64,000 bases of DNA from Marivita lacus. Lineage in GTDB: Bacteria > Pseudomonadota > Alphaproteobacteria > Rhodobacterales > Rhodobacteraceae. A program made the position numbers and the translations under genes. This document shows positions 1-9,560 of the stretch, in pieces. Location: NCBI RefSeq assembly GCF_014637725.1, contig NZ_BMFC01000001.1, forward strand, positions 436,632-500,631, in the 5' to 3' direction. The notes beneath the pieces are model-generated. The model was not told the DNA's origin. It saw nothing but the letters and a program-made list of their open reading frames with translations, and searched no databases. How positions within the stretch are numbered: the stretch's first letter is position 1; every line of letters starts with the position of its first letter.

Positions 1-443
1 ACGCCAAGCGTCTTGCCGGTCAGTTCGACCCCCATGAATTTGGACTTTTCCCACTTTCCCGCATGGGTCGAGGCGGACGCCTCGGGGATCTGCCGCGCAC
101 AGGCGAACATCATCGCGATGGCATGTTCGGCGGTGGTGATCATGTTGCCGAAGGGCGTGTTCATGACGATCACGCCTTTCTTGGACGCGGCGTCCTTGTC
201 GACATTGTCAGTGCCGATTCCGGCGCGGCCGATCACCTTGAGGTTGGTTGCATTCTCGAGGATCGCCTGTGTGACCTTGGTGGCCGAACGGATCGCAAGG
301 CCGTCATATTGACCGATCACTTCGGCCAGTTTGTCCTTGTCCTTGCCCAGATCGGGCTGGAAATCCACGTCAATGCCACGGTCACGGAAGATCTGAACGG
401 CAGCATCGGAGAGTTTGTCGGAAATGAGTACACGGGGGGCCAT
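1..443 (-). CDS. serA: D-3-phosphoglycerate dehydrogenase, N-terminal part (3' end outside window)
   Basis: Catalyses the first step of serine synthesis, NAD-dependent oxidation of 3-phosphoglycerate. Only about 147 N-terminal residues lie in the window. Starting at the ATG (complement 441-443) the product begins MAPRVLISDKL and contains RSATKVT and GRAGIGTDNVD, which are typical of the substrate-binding lobe of D-isomer 2-hydroxyacid dehydrogenases of the SerA type. It lies about 100 bases downstream of serC on the same strand, so the two are probably one transcript. The NAD-binding and regulatory domains are not visible, so their state is unknown. Confidence 0.93.
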   Translation of the reverse strand, partial: MAPRVLISDKLSDAAVQIFRDRGIDVDFQPDLGKDKDKLAEVIGQYDGLAIRSATKVTQAILENATNLKVIGRAGIGTDNVDKDAASKKGVIVMNTPFGNMITTAEHAIAMMFACARQIPEASASTHAGKWEKSKFMGVELTGKTLG

Positions 444-547
444 GTCAGTGGTCCTTTGAACAAATGGGAAGGGTGGCGCTCATCAGGGCTTACGCCCTTC
501 TTCGCGAAGAAAGCCGTCAGGCTTGATGAGCGCTGGATTGTGTTCGA

Positions 548-1729
<1,182 letters not shown>

Positions 1730-1743
1730 TTATGCTATCCTTC

Positions 1744-1803
1744 CAGATAAGCGCCCCTCGTTGGGGAGGGGTGTCCCACTGCTGCGTTTATGTGGGCGCC
1801 GCA
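1744..1803 (-). promoter_or_regulatory. Structured serC leader, candidate serC-type cis-regulatory RNA
   Basis: Read on the minus strand, two hairpins lie immediately upstream of the serC ribosome site. The first pairs CCCAC with GTGGG (1792-1796 with 1775-1779). The second pairs CCCCTC with GAGGGG (1766-1771 with 1754-1759). A GGCGCC stretch at the 5' side could also pair with the GGGGCGC that closes the second hairpin. A conserved serC leader RNA is known upstream of serC-serA in alphaproteobacteria (Rfam serC family). Position and two-hairpin layout match what I recall of it. I could not run a covariance search. Confidence 0.5.
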
Positions 1804-2030
1804 TGCCGCGCAAGTCGGAAAATGCGACCATTGTGACGCATTTGGGGGTCGGCGCAGAGCACGTGTTGCGGATCGGAAACTTTGCCAAATGCCGTACGGT
1901 TTGCGATGTCGGATGCCTCCGGCGGGCGATATTTTTGAAAATAAGAAGACCGGACCTGCGCGATTGTTCCATCTGGCCTTCTTGCGCCACCCTCGCTACA
2001 TGGCCGCGACGGTTGAAAAGGACGCGCGCC

Positions 2031-2921
2031 ATGTACACGACAACGTTGATCGCCCGACCCGGAACGCTTGATCCCGCCCTTGCAGAAGCGCTGCGCAATG
2101 CCTGGGGCGGTGGTGATCTTGTCTGGCTCTCGCCCGACGAGGCGGCCGAATTCGACATGCCGGAACAACCGGACACTGCGGACGCAAGCTGGTCCGCGTT
2201 GCAGGATCAGGGCGTCGACCTTGCCGTGCAGCCCAGTGCGGGACGGCGCAAGAAGATGCTGCTCGCAGACATGGACAGCACCATGATCGAGCAGGAATGC
2301 ATCGACGAACTTGCCGAGGTTGCGGGCGTTGGTGCGCATGTCAAGGACATCACGGCGCGGGCGATGAACGGAGAGCTGGATTTCGAAGGCGCGCTGATCG
2401 AGAGGGTTGGCCTGCTCAAGGGATTGTCCGAAAGTGTCATCACCGAGGTGCTGGCCAGCCGGATCACGTTGATGCCGGGCGGCCCCATTCTCCTCGCGAC
2501 GATGAAGGCGCATGGCGCGCATGCGGCACTTGTGTCGGGCGGGTTCACGGCGTTCACCGGGCCCGTGGCCGCAGCGCTGGGATTCGACGAAAATCGCGCC
2601 AACACGCTACTTGTCGAGACCGGCACCCTGACCGGGGATGTGACCCGCCCGATTCTGGGTCGTGAGGCCAAGGTTGCCGCGCTCGAGGAAATCTCGGCGC
2701 GGTTTGGTATAAGAGAGGCGGATGTCATGGCCGTGGGCGACGGGGCCAATGACCTTGGCATGTTGCAACGCGCCGGTGCCGGTGTGGCACTGCACGCCAA
2801 ACCCAGCGTGCAGGCGCAGGCCAAGCTGCGAATCAATCATGGCGATCTGACCGCGCTGCTGTTCCTGCAGGGCTATGGCCGTGATGAGTTCGTCACGCCA
2901 GAAATCCGGGCGCTGGTCTGA
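2031..2921 (+). CDS. serB: Phosphoserine phosphatase
   Basis: HAD-superfamily phosphatase for the last step of serine synthesis, 296 residues from the ATG at 2031. Motif I is DMDST with the nucleophile D80 and the acid/base D82. SGGFT supplies the motif II serine and GDGANDLGM is the Mg-binding motif. The first 75 residues form the short N-terminal domain common in SerB proteins. The frame is open further upstream to 1554, but that part overlaps serC antisense and does not look like SerB. The gene is transcribed away from serC-serA, and its 3' end overlaps the convergent asparaginase gene by 29 bases. Confidence 0.96.
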   Translation: MYTTTLIARPGTLDPALAEALRNAWGGGDLVWLSPDEAAEFDMPEQPDTADASWSALQDQGVDLAVQPSAGRRKKMLLADMDSTMIEQECIDELAEVAGVGAHVKDITARAMNGELDFEGALIERVGLLKGLSESVITEVLASRITLMPGGPILLATMKAHGAHAALVSGGFTAFTGPVAAALGFDENRANTLLVETGTLTGDVTRPILGREAKVAALEEISARFGIREADVMAVGDGANDLGMLQRAGAGVALHAKPSVQAQAKLRINHGDLTALLFLQGYGRDEFVTPEIRALV

Positions 2922-3891
2922 TCTCTCCGGTGACAAGCCCGTCCCAGTTGTGAATGCTCGGGTTCAGGAACGCCTTGACCTCGGGATGGGCCGCATCCAG
3001 CACATCGAGCCGCACGAGGATCGCGGCAATCGCGCATTCGGCGGCTCGTGTCGCGCCATCCGCCGCCTTGATCGCCACGCCAAGACCGCGGGTCGGCAGG
3101 ATGGCGATGAAATAGCCTTCGGCCCCGGTCTTGAGCGCGACAGGTTCCTTGGCCACACGCATCAGCCGGGTGCAGGCCCGGCCTTCACCGGCCACCAGTT
3201 CGGGATGCGTGTGCATCGCCTCGACCAGCCGCGCGGCGGCGGTGCTCATCGTGTCAGACCGCTGACCGGCGGTGGCGAACCACGCCATGGCGCGGGCCAT
3301 CCCGTGCATCGTCGTGGCAAAGTTCGGCGCAGAACAGCCGTCGATTCCGAAACCCGGGCTGGTCAGGTCTGTCACCGTCTCAAACGCGTCGAGGCAGGCG
3401 CGCTGCACCGGATGGTCGGGATCGACATAATCCGGCCCCGCGCCCAGATGCTGTGTCAGCGTCAGGAAGCCTGCATGTTTGCCCGAGCAATTGTTGTGCA
3501 CCCGGCAGGGCGATTCGTCGGCGCGGATCATTGCAAGCTTGAGGTCGGTGTCCCGACTCACCTGCGGCCCACAGCACAGCGCAGCGTCATCGAGGCCCAG
3601 ATCCGCCAGCCAGCGATTCACCCTGTCGACATGAATCGGCGCGCCCTGGTGCGATGCGCAGGCCAAGGCAAGTTGCTCACTGGTCAAGCTGCGGGCATCT
3701 GCGGCACCGGACATGACCAGTGGCAGCGCCTGGATCATCTTGGACGAACTGCGCGGCAGCACGACCGCATCCGGATCGCCCCAGGCCGAAACGATCTGCC
3801 CTGACCCGTCACAGATCACCGCGTGACCACTATGATGGCTCTCCAGAAATGGGCCGCGCCAAACCTCGGCCAACGACACGGGGTGTGCCAT
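2893..3891 (-). CDS. L-asparaginase, Rhizobium etli type (Asparaginase_II family)
   Basis: Hydrolyses asparagine to aspartate and ammonia. The 332-residue protein belongs to the family related to serine beta-lactamases (PF06089), not to the bacterial AnsA/AnsB families. Residues described for the R. etli enzyme ReAV line up at almost the same positions: S48 and K51 in PRSSSK, S80 in ACAS, and the candidate zinc ligands C135 and K138 in NNCSGK plus C186 in GIDGC. No signal peptide is apparent, so it is probably cytosolic. Convergent with serB with a 29-base overlap of the 3' ends. Confidence 0.9.
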   Translation of the reverse strand: MAHPVSLAEVWRGPFLESHHSGHAVICDGSGQIVSAWGDPDAVVLPRSSSKMIQALPLVMSGAADARSLTSEQLALACASHQGAPIHVDRVNRWLADLGLDDAALCCGPQVSRDTDLKLAMIRADESPCRVHNNCSGKHAGFLTLTQHLGAGPDYVDPDHPVQRACLDAFETVTDLTSPGFGIDGCSAPNFATTMHGMARAMAWFATAGQRSDTMSTAAARLVEAMHTHPELVAGEGRACTRLMRVAKEPVALKTGAEGYFIAILPTRGLGVAIKAADGATRAAECAIAAILVRLDVLDAAHPEVKAFLNPSIHNWDGLVTGEIRPAPGFLA

Positions 3892-4064
3892 GGGTTCGCT
3901 CCTTCCTACTTGGGCAAAAAACTGCCAATTGGGCTTTGAAGGCCCCCGTAAATCAGGCTATTCTCACGCCGTCGAGGGCAAAGTTGCAGTGACATAAGGG
4001 GGCCAAACCCCATACTGTGGCGCAGAAACGAGTTGAGGCTAAGGACAGTCTGGAGGCTGGACGC

Positions 4065-4595
4065 ATGAAATCATGGATAGGTGGTACGGTGATCGGTGCT
4101 CTGGCGCTGGTGGCGGCAAGTGCGAGTTTTGCACAAGACACAAGCACGAACCGCGTGAACGCCATCACGGACTGGAGCGTTTTTGAAGGTCAGGAGCCCC
4201 GCGAGTGCTGGGCGGTGACGACCTACAAGGAAAGCGTGAATACGAAGGATGGCCGGGTTGTGGCCGTGACGCGCGGCGAAATCCTGCTGATGGTGTTCTA
4301 CCGTCCCGGAGCCGAAGTGCAGGGGCAGCTGGCCTTTACCGGAGGCTATCCGTTTGCACCGGGGTCGACCGTCAACCTCAATATCAGCGGCACCGAGTTC
4401 GAGCTCTTTACCGAGGGGGATTGGGCATGGCCCGCGACGCCGCAGGACGATTCAAAGATCGTCACCGCGATGAAGCGCGGTGCGGATGCAGTTGTGACGG
4501 CACGGTCGGCACGCGGGACCACGACAAAAGACACATTCTCGCTTCTGGGCTTCACCGCCGCAGTCGAGGATGCCGAGAAACGTTGCGAGTCCTGA
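4065..4595 (+). CDS. Invasion-associated locus B (IalB) family exported protein
   Basis: A 176-residue protein with a clear Sec signal peptide (MKSWIGGTVIGALALVAASASFAQ), then a compact beta-rich domain containing DWSVFEGQEPRECWAVT and a C-terminal cysteine (EKRCES). This layout, with one cysteine near each end, is typical of the IalB family (PF06776), whose biochemical role in free-living bacteria is not known. The start at 4065 is chosen because GGAGG lies about 9 bases upstream and the signal peptide begins there. An in-frame start 48 bases earlier would spoil the signal peptide. Likely periplasmic. It stands alone ahead of rlmN. Confidence 0.75.
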   Translation: MKSWIGGTVIGALALVAASASFAQDTSTNRVNAITDWSVFEGQEPRECWAVTTYKESVNTKDGRVVAVTRGEILLMVFYRPGAEVQGQLAFTGGYPFAPGSTVNLNISGTEFELFTEGDWAWPATPQDDSKIVTAMKRGADAVVTARSARGTTTKDTFSLLGFTAAVEDAEKRCES

Positions 4596-4709
4596 TCTGA
4601 CGTTCGAGACCGGTCCGGCCTGACAGTTTGGTGCTGTCGGGCGATAACCCCTTTGGCAAAGTCCAAAGAATCCTATATGTGGCCTACTCTTCTCGAGAAA
4701 GGCTGACCC

Positions 4710-5897
4710 ATGACCGGCGTTGCACCGATCACGCAAGACGTTCTGACAATCCCCCGCAAGCTGCCGGAGGGAGGCAAGACGAATATCGTCGGGCTGACCC
4801 GCGTCAAACTGCGCGACGCGCTGATCGCGATGGGAACGCCGGAAAAACAGGCCAAGATGCGGGTCAACCAGATCTGGCAATGGGTCTACCAGTGGGGTGT
4901 CCGCGATTTCCACGCCATGACCAACCTTGCCAAAGGGTACCGCGCCCTGCTTGACGATCATTTCGAGATTGCCCTGCCCGAGATCGTGTCCAAGCAGGTC
5001 TCGGCGGATGGCACGCGCAAGTATCTTGTCCGCATCGCGGGCGGGCACGAGGTCGAGGTGGTCTACATCCCCGAAACCGACCGCGGCACGCTGTGCATCT
5101 CGTCTCAGGTCGGCTGCACGCTCACCTGTTCCTTCTGTCACACCGGCACGCAAAAACTCGTGCGCAACCTGACTGCCGGAGAGATCATCGGGCAAGTCAT
5201 GCTGGCGCGCGACGATCTGGGCGAATGGCCCGAGCCGGGCATCGGCACTGGCGAAAATGGCCCGCGCCTGCTGTCGAATATCGTGCTGATGGGCATGGGT
5301 GAGCCGCTTTACAATTTCGACAACGTGCGTGACGCGATGAAGATCGCGATGGATGGCGAGGGCATCGCCCTGTCGCGCCGCCGCATCACGCTGTCCACCT
5401 CCGGTGTCGTGCCAGAGATCGCAAAGACTGCCGAGGAAATCGGCTGTCTTCTGGCCGTCAGCTTTCACGCCACCACCGACGAGGTGCGTGACACGCTGGT
5501 GCCGATCAACAAGCGCTGGAACATCGAAACGCTGCTGAATGCCCTGCGCGAATATCCGAAGAACTCGAACTCCGAGCGCATCACCTTTGAATACGTTATG
5601 CTCAAGGACGTGAACGACAGCGACGCGGACGCCCGGCGCCTGGTCAAGCTGATCGCGGGCATCCCGGCCAAGATCAACCTGATCCCCTTCAACGAATGGC
5701 CCGGCGCGCCGTACGAGCGGTCCGACTGGAGCCGCATCGAATCCTTTGCCGACATCCTCTACAAGGCGGGCTATGCCAGCCCGATCCGCACCCCGCGTGG
5801 CGAAGACATCATGGCAGCCTGCGGTCAGTTGAAATCAGCGACGGAACGCGAACGCAAGAGCCGCGCGCAGATCGCGGCAGAGAGCGGAACGGCCTGA
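4710..5897 (+). CDS. rlmN: Dual-specificity 23S rRNA A2503 / tRNA A37 C2-methyltransferase RlmN
   Basis: Radical-SAM enzyme that methylates C2 of A2503 in 23S rRNA and A37 in some tRNAs. The 395-residue product has the cluster-binding C136-x3-C140-x2-C143 in [12 protein letters not shown]. The methyl-carrying second cysteine is C371 in MAACGQL near the C-terminus. [12 protein letters not shown] and [11 protein letters not shown] are further RlmN signatures. The N-terminus [15 protein letters not shown] is the usual HhH-like RNA-binding region. Length and all catalytic residues are intact. Confidence 0.97.
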   Translation: MTGVAPITQDVLTIPRKLPEGGKTNIVGLTRVKLRDALIAMGTPEKQAKMRVNQIWQWVYQWGVRDFHAMTNLAKGYRALLDDHFEIALPEIVSKQVSADGTRKYLVRIAGGHEVEVVYIPETDRGTLCISSQVGCTLTCSFCHTGTQKLVRNLTAGEIIGQVMLARDDLGEWPEPGIGTGENGPRLLSNIVLMGMGEPLYNFDNVRDAMKIAMDGEGIALSRRRITLSTSGVVPEIAKTAEEIGCLLAVSFHATTDEVRDTLVPINKRWNIETLLNALREYPKNSNSERITFEYVMLKDVNDSDADARRLVKLIAGIPAKINLIPFNEWPGAPYERSDWSRIESFADILYKAGYASPIRTPRGEDIMAACGQLKSATERERKSRAQIAAESGTA

Positions 5898-6082
5898 CCC
5901 GATTTCGCTTTTTTTTCGATCAGCCCCCAGAAAATTCAGCAAGTAAACGCGCTTTTGCGCGCAGGGTCGTATTCTGAGGGTTGAACAGCGGCGGAAATCA
6001 TCGATATCTGTGAATACCTGATTCTTTTTATCGGGCTTAAGGATTCATTCGCACAGGCTCGTCCGCTTTCAAAGGCCCGCAG

Positions 6083-6535
6083 ATGCAACACACGCCGATT
6101 CTATTGCCCGACGATGACCAGCGATCCGCTGAAAAACGTGTGATCTCGCTGTTGCGCGCATGGAACACCGGTGCCGAAGCGCAACAGGACATGTGGGAGG
6201 ATCTGGCCACTTCCATGGGTGATCTGCGGGCCAAATCCTGTCTGCAGGCGTTCGAACAGATGCTCGGCTTGTTGAACCTGCATGGCTGGCAATCGCTGGC
6301 AATCATGCCCATCGGCACAAAGGGCGTATCGCCGGACGAAGCAGCTTTGGCACGGTTCGTGATGGCATCGACAGAACAACGCAGGGACGCCGCATTGGCC
6401 GAGGCGGGCTTCTTCGTGTCGCCGGCAGGGCTTTTGCCCCTGCTCTGCGCTGCCTCCAAGTTCGGGCTTCCGCTCTTGTGCGAAGAATGTCGGTCGCGAA
6501 TCCTGCCGCCATCGGTCAGGACGCCGACCCACTGA
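6083..6535 (+). CDS. Hypothetical protein, 150 residues
   Basis: I do not recognise this family. The ATG at 6083 follows a weak AAAGG. The product is soluble and helix-rich (AEKRVISLLRAWNTGAEAQQ, RAKSCLQAFEQML), with four cysteines, two of them close together in LLCEECRSR near the C-terminus, a possible metal or disulfide site. The stretch PDEAALARFVMA suggests a helical bundle. No signal peptide or membrane segment. The opposite strand is also open here, but its product is arginine/proline-rich without any recognisable feature, so the plus strand is preferred. Its neighbour is the independent copA promoter region. Confidence 0.55.
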   Translation: MQHTPILLPDDDQRSAEKRVISLLRAWNTGAEAQQDMWEDLATSMGDLRAKSCLQAFEQMLGLLNLHGWQSLAIMPIGTKGVSPDEAALARFVMASTEQRRDAALAEAGFFVSPAGLLPLLCAASKFGLPLLCEECRSRILPPSVRTPTH

Positions 6536-6577
6536 TTTCGTGTCCAAAGCGTCGCAGCCATTCTTTGGCCTAGCCTC

Positions 6578-6608
6578 TTGACCTTCCAGTGACTGGAAGC
6601 CCTATGTG
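6578..6608 (+). promoter_or_regulatory. CueR-type (MerR-family) promoter of copA
   Basis: TTGACC at 6578-6583 is the -35 box and TATGTG at 6603-6608 the -10 box. They are separated by 19 bases instead of 17, the hallmark of MerR-family activated promoters. Between them is the perfect dyad CTTCCAGTGACTGGAAG (6583-6599), which agrees with CueR/HmrR operators of alphaproteobacteria. It lies 26 bases before copA, and the matching regulator is the last gene of the copA transcript. Confidence 0.88.
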
Positions 6609-6633
6609 ATCCTTACGCAACAAGGATCTCCCC

Positions 6634-9093
6634 ATGACCACGCTTCGCTTTTCCGTCGACAACATGAGCTGTGCAGGATGCGCGGGACGCGCCGAACGTG
6701 CGCTTGCCGCGGCGCCCGGAGTGACTGAGGCGTCGGTCAACATCGCCAATCATGTCGCACAGGTCACAGGCAAGGCGTCATCCGAAACGCTGCGCGACGC
6801 GCTCAAGACCGCAGGCTACCCGGCCAGGGAAGCCACGCATCGCCTGTCGATTTCGGGCATGACCTGCGCGTCCTGCACCGGACGCGTCGAGCGGGCACTT
6901 GCGGCCCTGCCCGGTGTGCTGTCGTCACAGGTGAACCTTGCCACTCAAACCGCTACGGTGCGCAGCCTTGACGGTGCCGTGTCGGTCGAAACACTGGCAC
7001 AGACCGTGACCGATGCAGGCTACCCGGCCAAGCCGGTCGATACGGATGGCCAGACCGAGCCACCCTCAGAGATCGAACCGCTGCGCCGGGATACGCTGAT
7101 CGCGGCAGCGCTGACGCTGCCGGTGTTCCTGACGGAAATGGGGGGCCACCTCTACCCGCCGATCCATCACGCGATCATGGGCAGCCTCGGGATGCAAAGC
7201 TTCTGGGTGATGCAATTCGTGTTCATCACGCTGGTTCTGGTATGGCCCGGCCTGCGTTTTTTCCGCATCGGTCTGCCCCTGCTGGCCAAGGGCAGCCCCG
7301 ACATGAACAGCCTTGTTGCGCTAGGAACGCTGGCGGCCTGGAGCTATTCCACCATCGCCACCTTTACGCCTGCCCTGCTGCCCGAAGGCACCCGCGCGGT
7401 CTACTTCGAAGCAGCGGGTGTGATCGTCACCCTGATCCTCGCCGGTCGCTGGATGGAGGCGCGCGCCAAAGGGCGTACCGGCGCTGCCATTCGTCACCTG
7501 ATCGGGCTGCGCCCGGACACGGTTCTGCTGGCGCGGGACGGCACGTTCACCGAAGTCCCGTTGGCCGAGATTGCCGTCGGTGACGTCATCAAGGTGCTGC
7601 CCGGTGGCCGCATCGCGGTGGATGGCGTCGTGATCGAAGGCGACGCCTTTGTCGACGAATCCATGATCAGCGGTGAACCGATCCCCGTTGCAAAAACCGT
7701 CGACGACCCGGTCACCGGCGGCACGATCAACGGGCGCAAGGCGCTGATCTACCGGGCGACGGCGGTCGGGTCCGACACGGTGCTGGCGCGGATCATCGAC
7801 ATGGTGCAGACCGCGCAAGGCGCGAAGCTGCCGATCCAGGCCTTGGCCGACAAGGTTGTGCGCATCTTCGTGCCCGTGGTTTTGGGGATCGCCGCGCTGA
7901 CGGTCGCGGTCTGGCTGGTCTTCGGACCACAGCCATCGCTTGGATACGCGCTTGTCGCCGGGGTGGCTGTGCTGATTATCGCCTGTCCCTGTGCCATGGG
8001 TCTGGCCACGCCCACCTCGATCATGGTCGGCACGGGACGTGCTGCCGAACTGGGTGTGCTGTTCCGCAAGGGCGACGCGCTGCAACGGCTCGACAATGCC
8101 AAGGTGGTGGCCTTCGACAAGACCGGCACCCTGACCGAAGGGCGGCCAACGCTGGTCGATCAATACGTGGTGCCGGGTGCCGATCCGACCGAGATGCTGC
8201 GCCTGACCGCTGCGGTGGAACAGGGATCCGATCACCCGATTGCGCGGGCCATTCTGGTGGCGGCCCCGTCCGATCTGCTGCCCAAGGTGACAGGCAGTGA
8301 AACGGTTCCCGGCTATGGCCTGATCGCTGCAGTGAACGGACAGACAGCGCTGGTGGGCTCGGAGTCGCACCTTTCGGAACAGGGTGTGAACACCGCGCCG
8401 CTCAAGGAGGCCATCGGGCAATATGCCGAAAAGGGTCACACGCTGGTGTGCCTTGCCCTTGACGGTCAAGCGGTCGCGGTTTTTGCCGTGGCCGACCGGA
8501 TCAAGCCAAGCGCGAAACCCGCCATCGAAGCACTGCATGCCGCGGGCCTCAAGGTCGCGATGATCTCCGGCGACAACGCTGCCGCTGCAGAGGCCATCGC
8601 GCGTCAACTGGGCATCGACCATGTCACCGCAGGTGTGCGTCCTGATGGCAAGGTCGACGCGATCAAGGCGCTGCGCCACCAGTTTGGCGCGGTGGCCTTT
8701 GTCGGCGACGGGATCAACGATGCGCCCGCGCTGGCAGAGGCCGATATCGGGCTGGCCATCGGCACCGGCACGGATGTCGCCATCGAAGCGGCGGATATCG
8801 TGCTGTCCTCGGGCCGGGTGTCCGGCGTGGTCAACGCGGTGGACGTGTCGAAACACACCATGCGCAACATTCGTCAGAACCTGTTCTGGGCCTTCGCCTA
8901 TAACACGGCGCTCATTCCGGTGGCGGCCGGTGTCCTTTACCCCGCCTTCGGCATCCTGCTGTCCCCGATGCTGGGCGCGGGGGCGATGGCCTTCAGTTCG
9001 GTTTTCGTGCTGACCAACGCGCTGCGCTTGCGCAGGATTGCACCGGTGCAACAGGACGCACCTGCATCCCGCTACACGGAGGCCACGGCATGA
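6634..9093 (+). CDS. copA: Copper-exporting P1B-type ATPase
   Basis: Pumps Cu(I) from the cytosol at the cost of ATP. The 819-residue protein has two N-terminal heavy-metal-binding domains with C13-x2-C16 and C78-x2-C81, followed by about eight membrane helices. The transmembrane CPC motif is C451-P-C453 (ACPCAMG), the phosphorylated aspartate D495 is in DKTGTLTEG, and the hinge is GDGINDAPAL. CPC together with two GMxCxxC domains indicates Cu(I) rather than zinc or cadmium. It is transcribed from a CueR-type promoter and overlaps the regulator gene by four bases. Confidence 0.96.
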   Translation: MTTLRFSVDNMSCAGCAGRAERALAAAPGVTEASVNIANHVAQVTGKASSETLRDALKTAGYPAREATHRLSISGMTCASCTGRVERALAALPGVLSSQVNLATQTATVRSLDGAVSVETLAQTVTDAGYPAKPVDTDGQTEPPSEIEPLRRDTLIAAALTLPVFLTEMGGHLYPPIHHAIMGSLGMQSFWVMQFVFITLVLVWPGLRFFRIGLPLLAKGSPDMNSLVALGTLAAWSYSTIATFTPALLPEGTRAVYFEAAGVIVTLILAGRWMEARAKGRTGAAIRHLIGLRPDTVLLARDGTFTEVPLAEIAVGDVIKVLPGGRIAVDGVVIEGDAFVDESMISGEPIPVAKTVDDPVTGGTINGRKALIYRATAVGSDTVLARIIDMVQTAQGAKLPIQALADKVVRIFVPVVLGIAALTVAVWLVFGPQPSLGYALVAGVAVLIIACPCAMGLATPTSIMVGTGRAAELGVLFRKGDALQRLDNAKVVAFDKTGTLTEGRPTLVDQYVVPGADPTEMLRLTAAVEQGSDHPIARAILVAAPSDLLPKVTGSETVPGYGLIAAVNGQTALVGSESHLSEQGVNTAPLKEAIGQYAEKGHTLVCLALDGQAVAVFAVADRIKPSAKPAIEALHAAGLKVAMISGDNAAAAEAIARQLGIDHVTAGVRPDGKVDAIKALRHQFGAVAFVGDGINDAPALAEADIGLAIGTGTDVAIEAADIVLSSGRVSGVVNAVDVSKHTMRNIRQNLFWAFAYNTALIPVAAGVLYPAFGILLSPMLGAGAMAFSSVFVLTNALRLRRIAPVQQDAPASRYTEATA

Positions 9094-9482
9094 ACATCGG
9101 AGACGTGGCCCAGCGCGCCGGCCTGCCGCCGAAGACAATCCGGTATTACGAGGATATCGGGCTGATCACGCCGCTGCGTGACACCAACGGCTACCGGCTT
9201 TTCCGCGAAAGCGATTTGCACAAGCTGGCCTTTCTGGGCCGGGCGCGCGCGCTTGGCTTCACCATCGAGGATTGCCGCACGCTTCTGGCGCTGTACGAGG
9301 ACAACACCCGCGCCAGTGCCGATGTGAAAGACCTGGCGCAGGCGCATCTGACCAAGATCGAAGACAAGATCGCACAGCTCCAGTCCATGCGCGATACGCT
9401 GTCGGAGCTGGTGCACAGCTGCGCGGGGGACAACCGCCCGAACTGTCCGATCCTGAGCGATCTTGCGACCGGGCAGCATTGA
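9090..9482 (+). CDS. cueR: Cu(I)-responsive MerR-family regulator CueR/HmrR
   Basis: A 130-residue MerR-type activator. The winged helix starts MNIGDVAQRAGLPPKTIRYYEDIGL, then comes a long dimerisation helix. The metal loop has C111 and C119 (HSC...NCPI), the same eight-residue spacing as C112/C120 of E. coli CueR. It overlaps copA by ATGA (9090-9093), so the regulator is co-translated with its target and would amplify its own synthesis on copper. The copA promoter at 6578-6608 is the obvious target. Confidence 0.93.
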   Translation: MNIGDVAQRAGLPPKTIRYYEDIGLITPLRDTNGYRLFRESDLHKLAFLGRARALGFTIEDCRTLLALYEDNTRASADVKDLAQAHLTKIEDKIAQLQSMRDTLSELVHSCAGDNRPNCPILSDLATGQH

Positions 9483-9498
9483 TCGCGACCGGGCTTCT

Positions 9499-9559
9499 CT
9501 TGGCGCGTGGCTTTCCGTCGACGGAAAGCTGCGATGCGTCGACGCATCGTGCGCCCAAG
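9499..9559. repeat. Self-complementary element: two tandem perfect palindromes enclosed by an outer stem
   Basis: Between the convergent ends of cueR and the epimerase gene lie a 20-base perfect palindrome (9510-9529) and an 18-base one (9532-9549), both centred on GTCGAC. The flanks CTTGGCGC (9499-9506) and GCGCCCAAG (9551-9559) also pair with each other apart from one extra C. The transcript of either strand could therefore fold into a three-way junction. It may act as a bidirectional terminator, but no T-run follows. Confidence 0.7.
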
Positions 9560-9560
9560 A

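Noticed and set aside
6037-6561. Minus-strand frame opposite the hypothetical gene at 6083
   Set aside because: Arginine- and proline-rich product without features; the plus-strand frame has a helical, ordinary composition.
7321-9138. Long minus-strand frame opposite copA
   Set aside because: Antisense shadow of copA; the copA protein has all P-type ATPase motifs.
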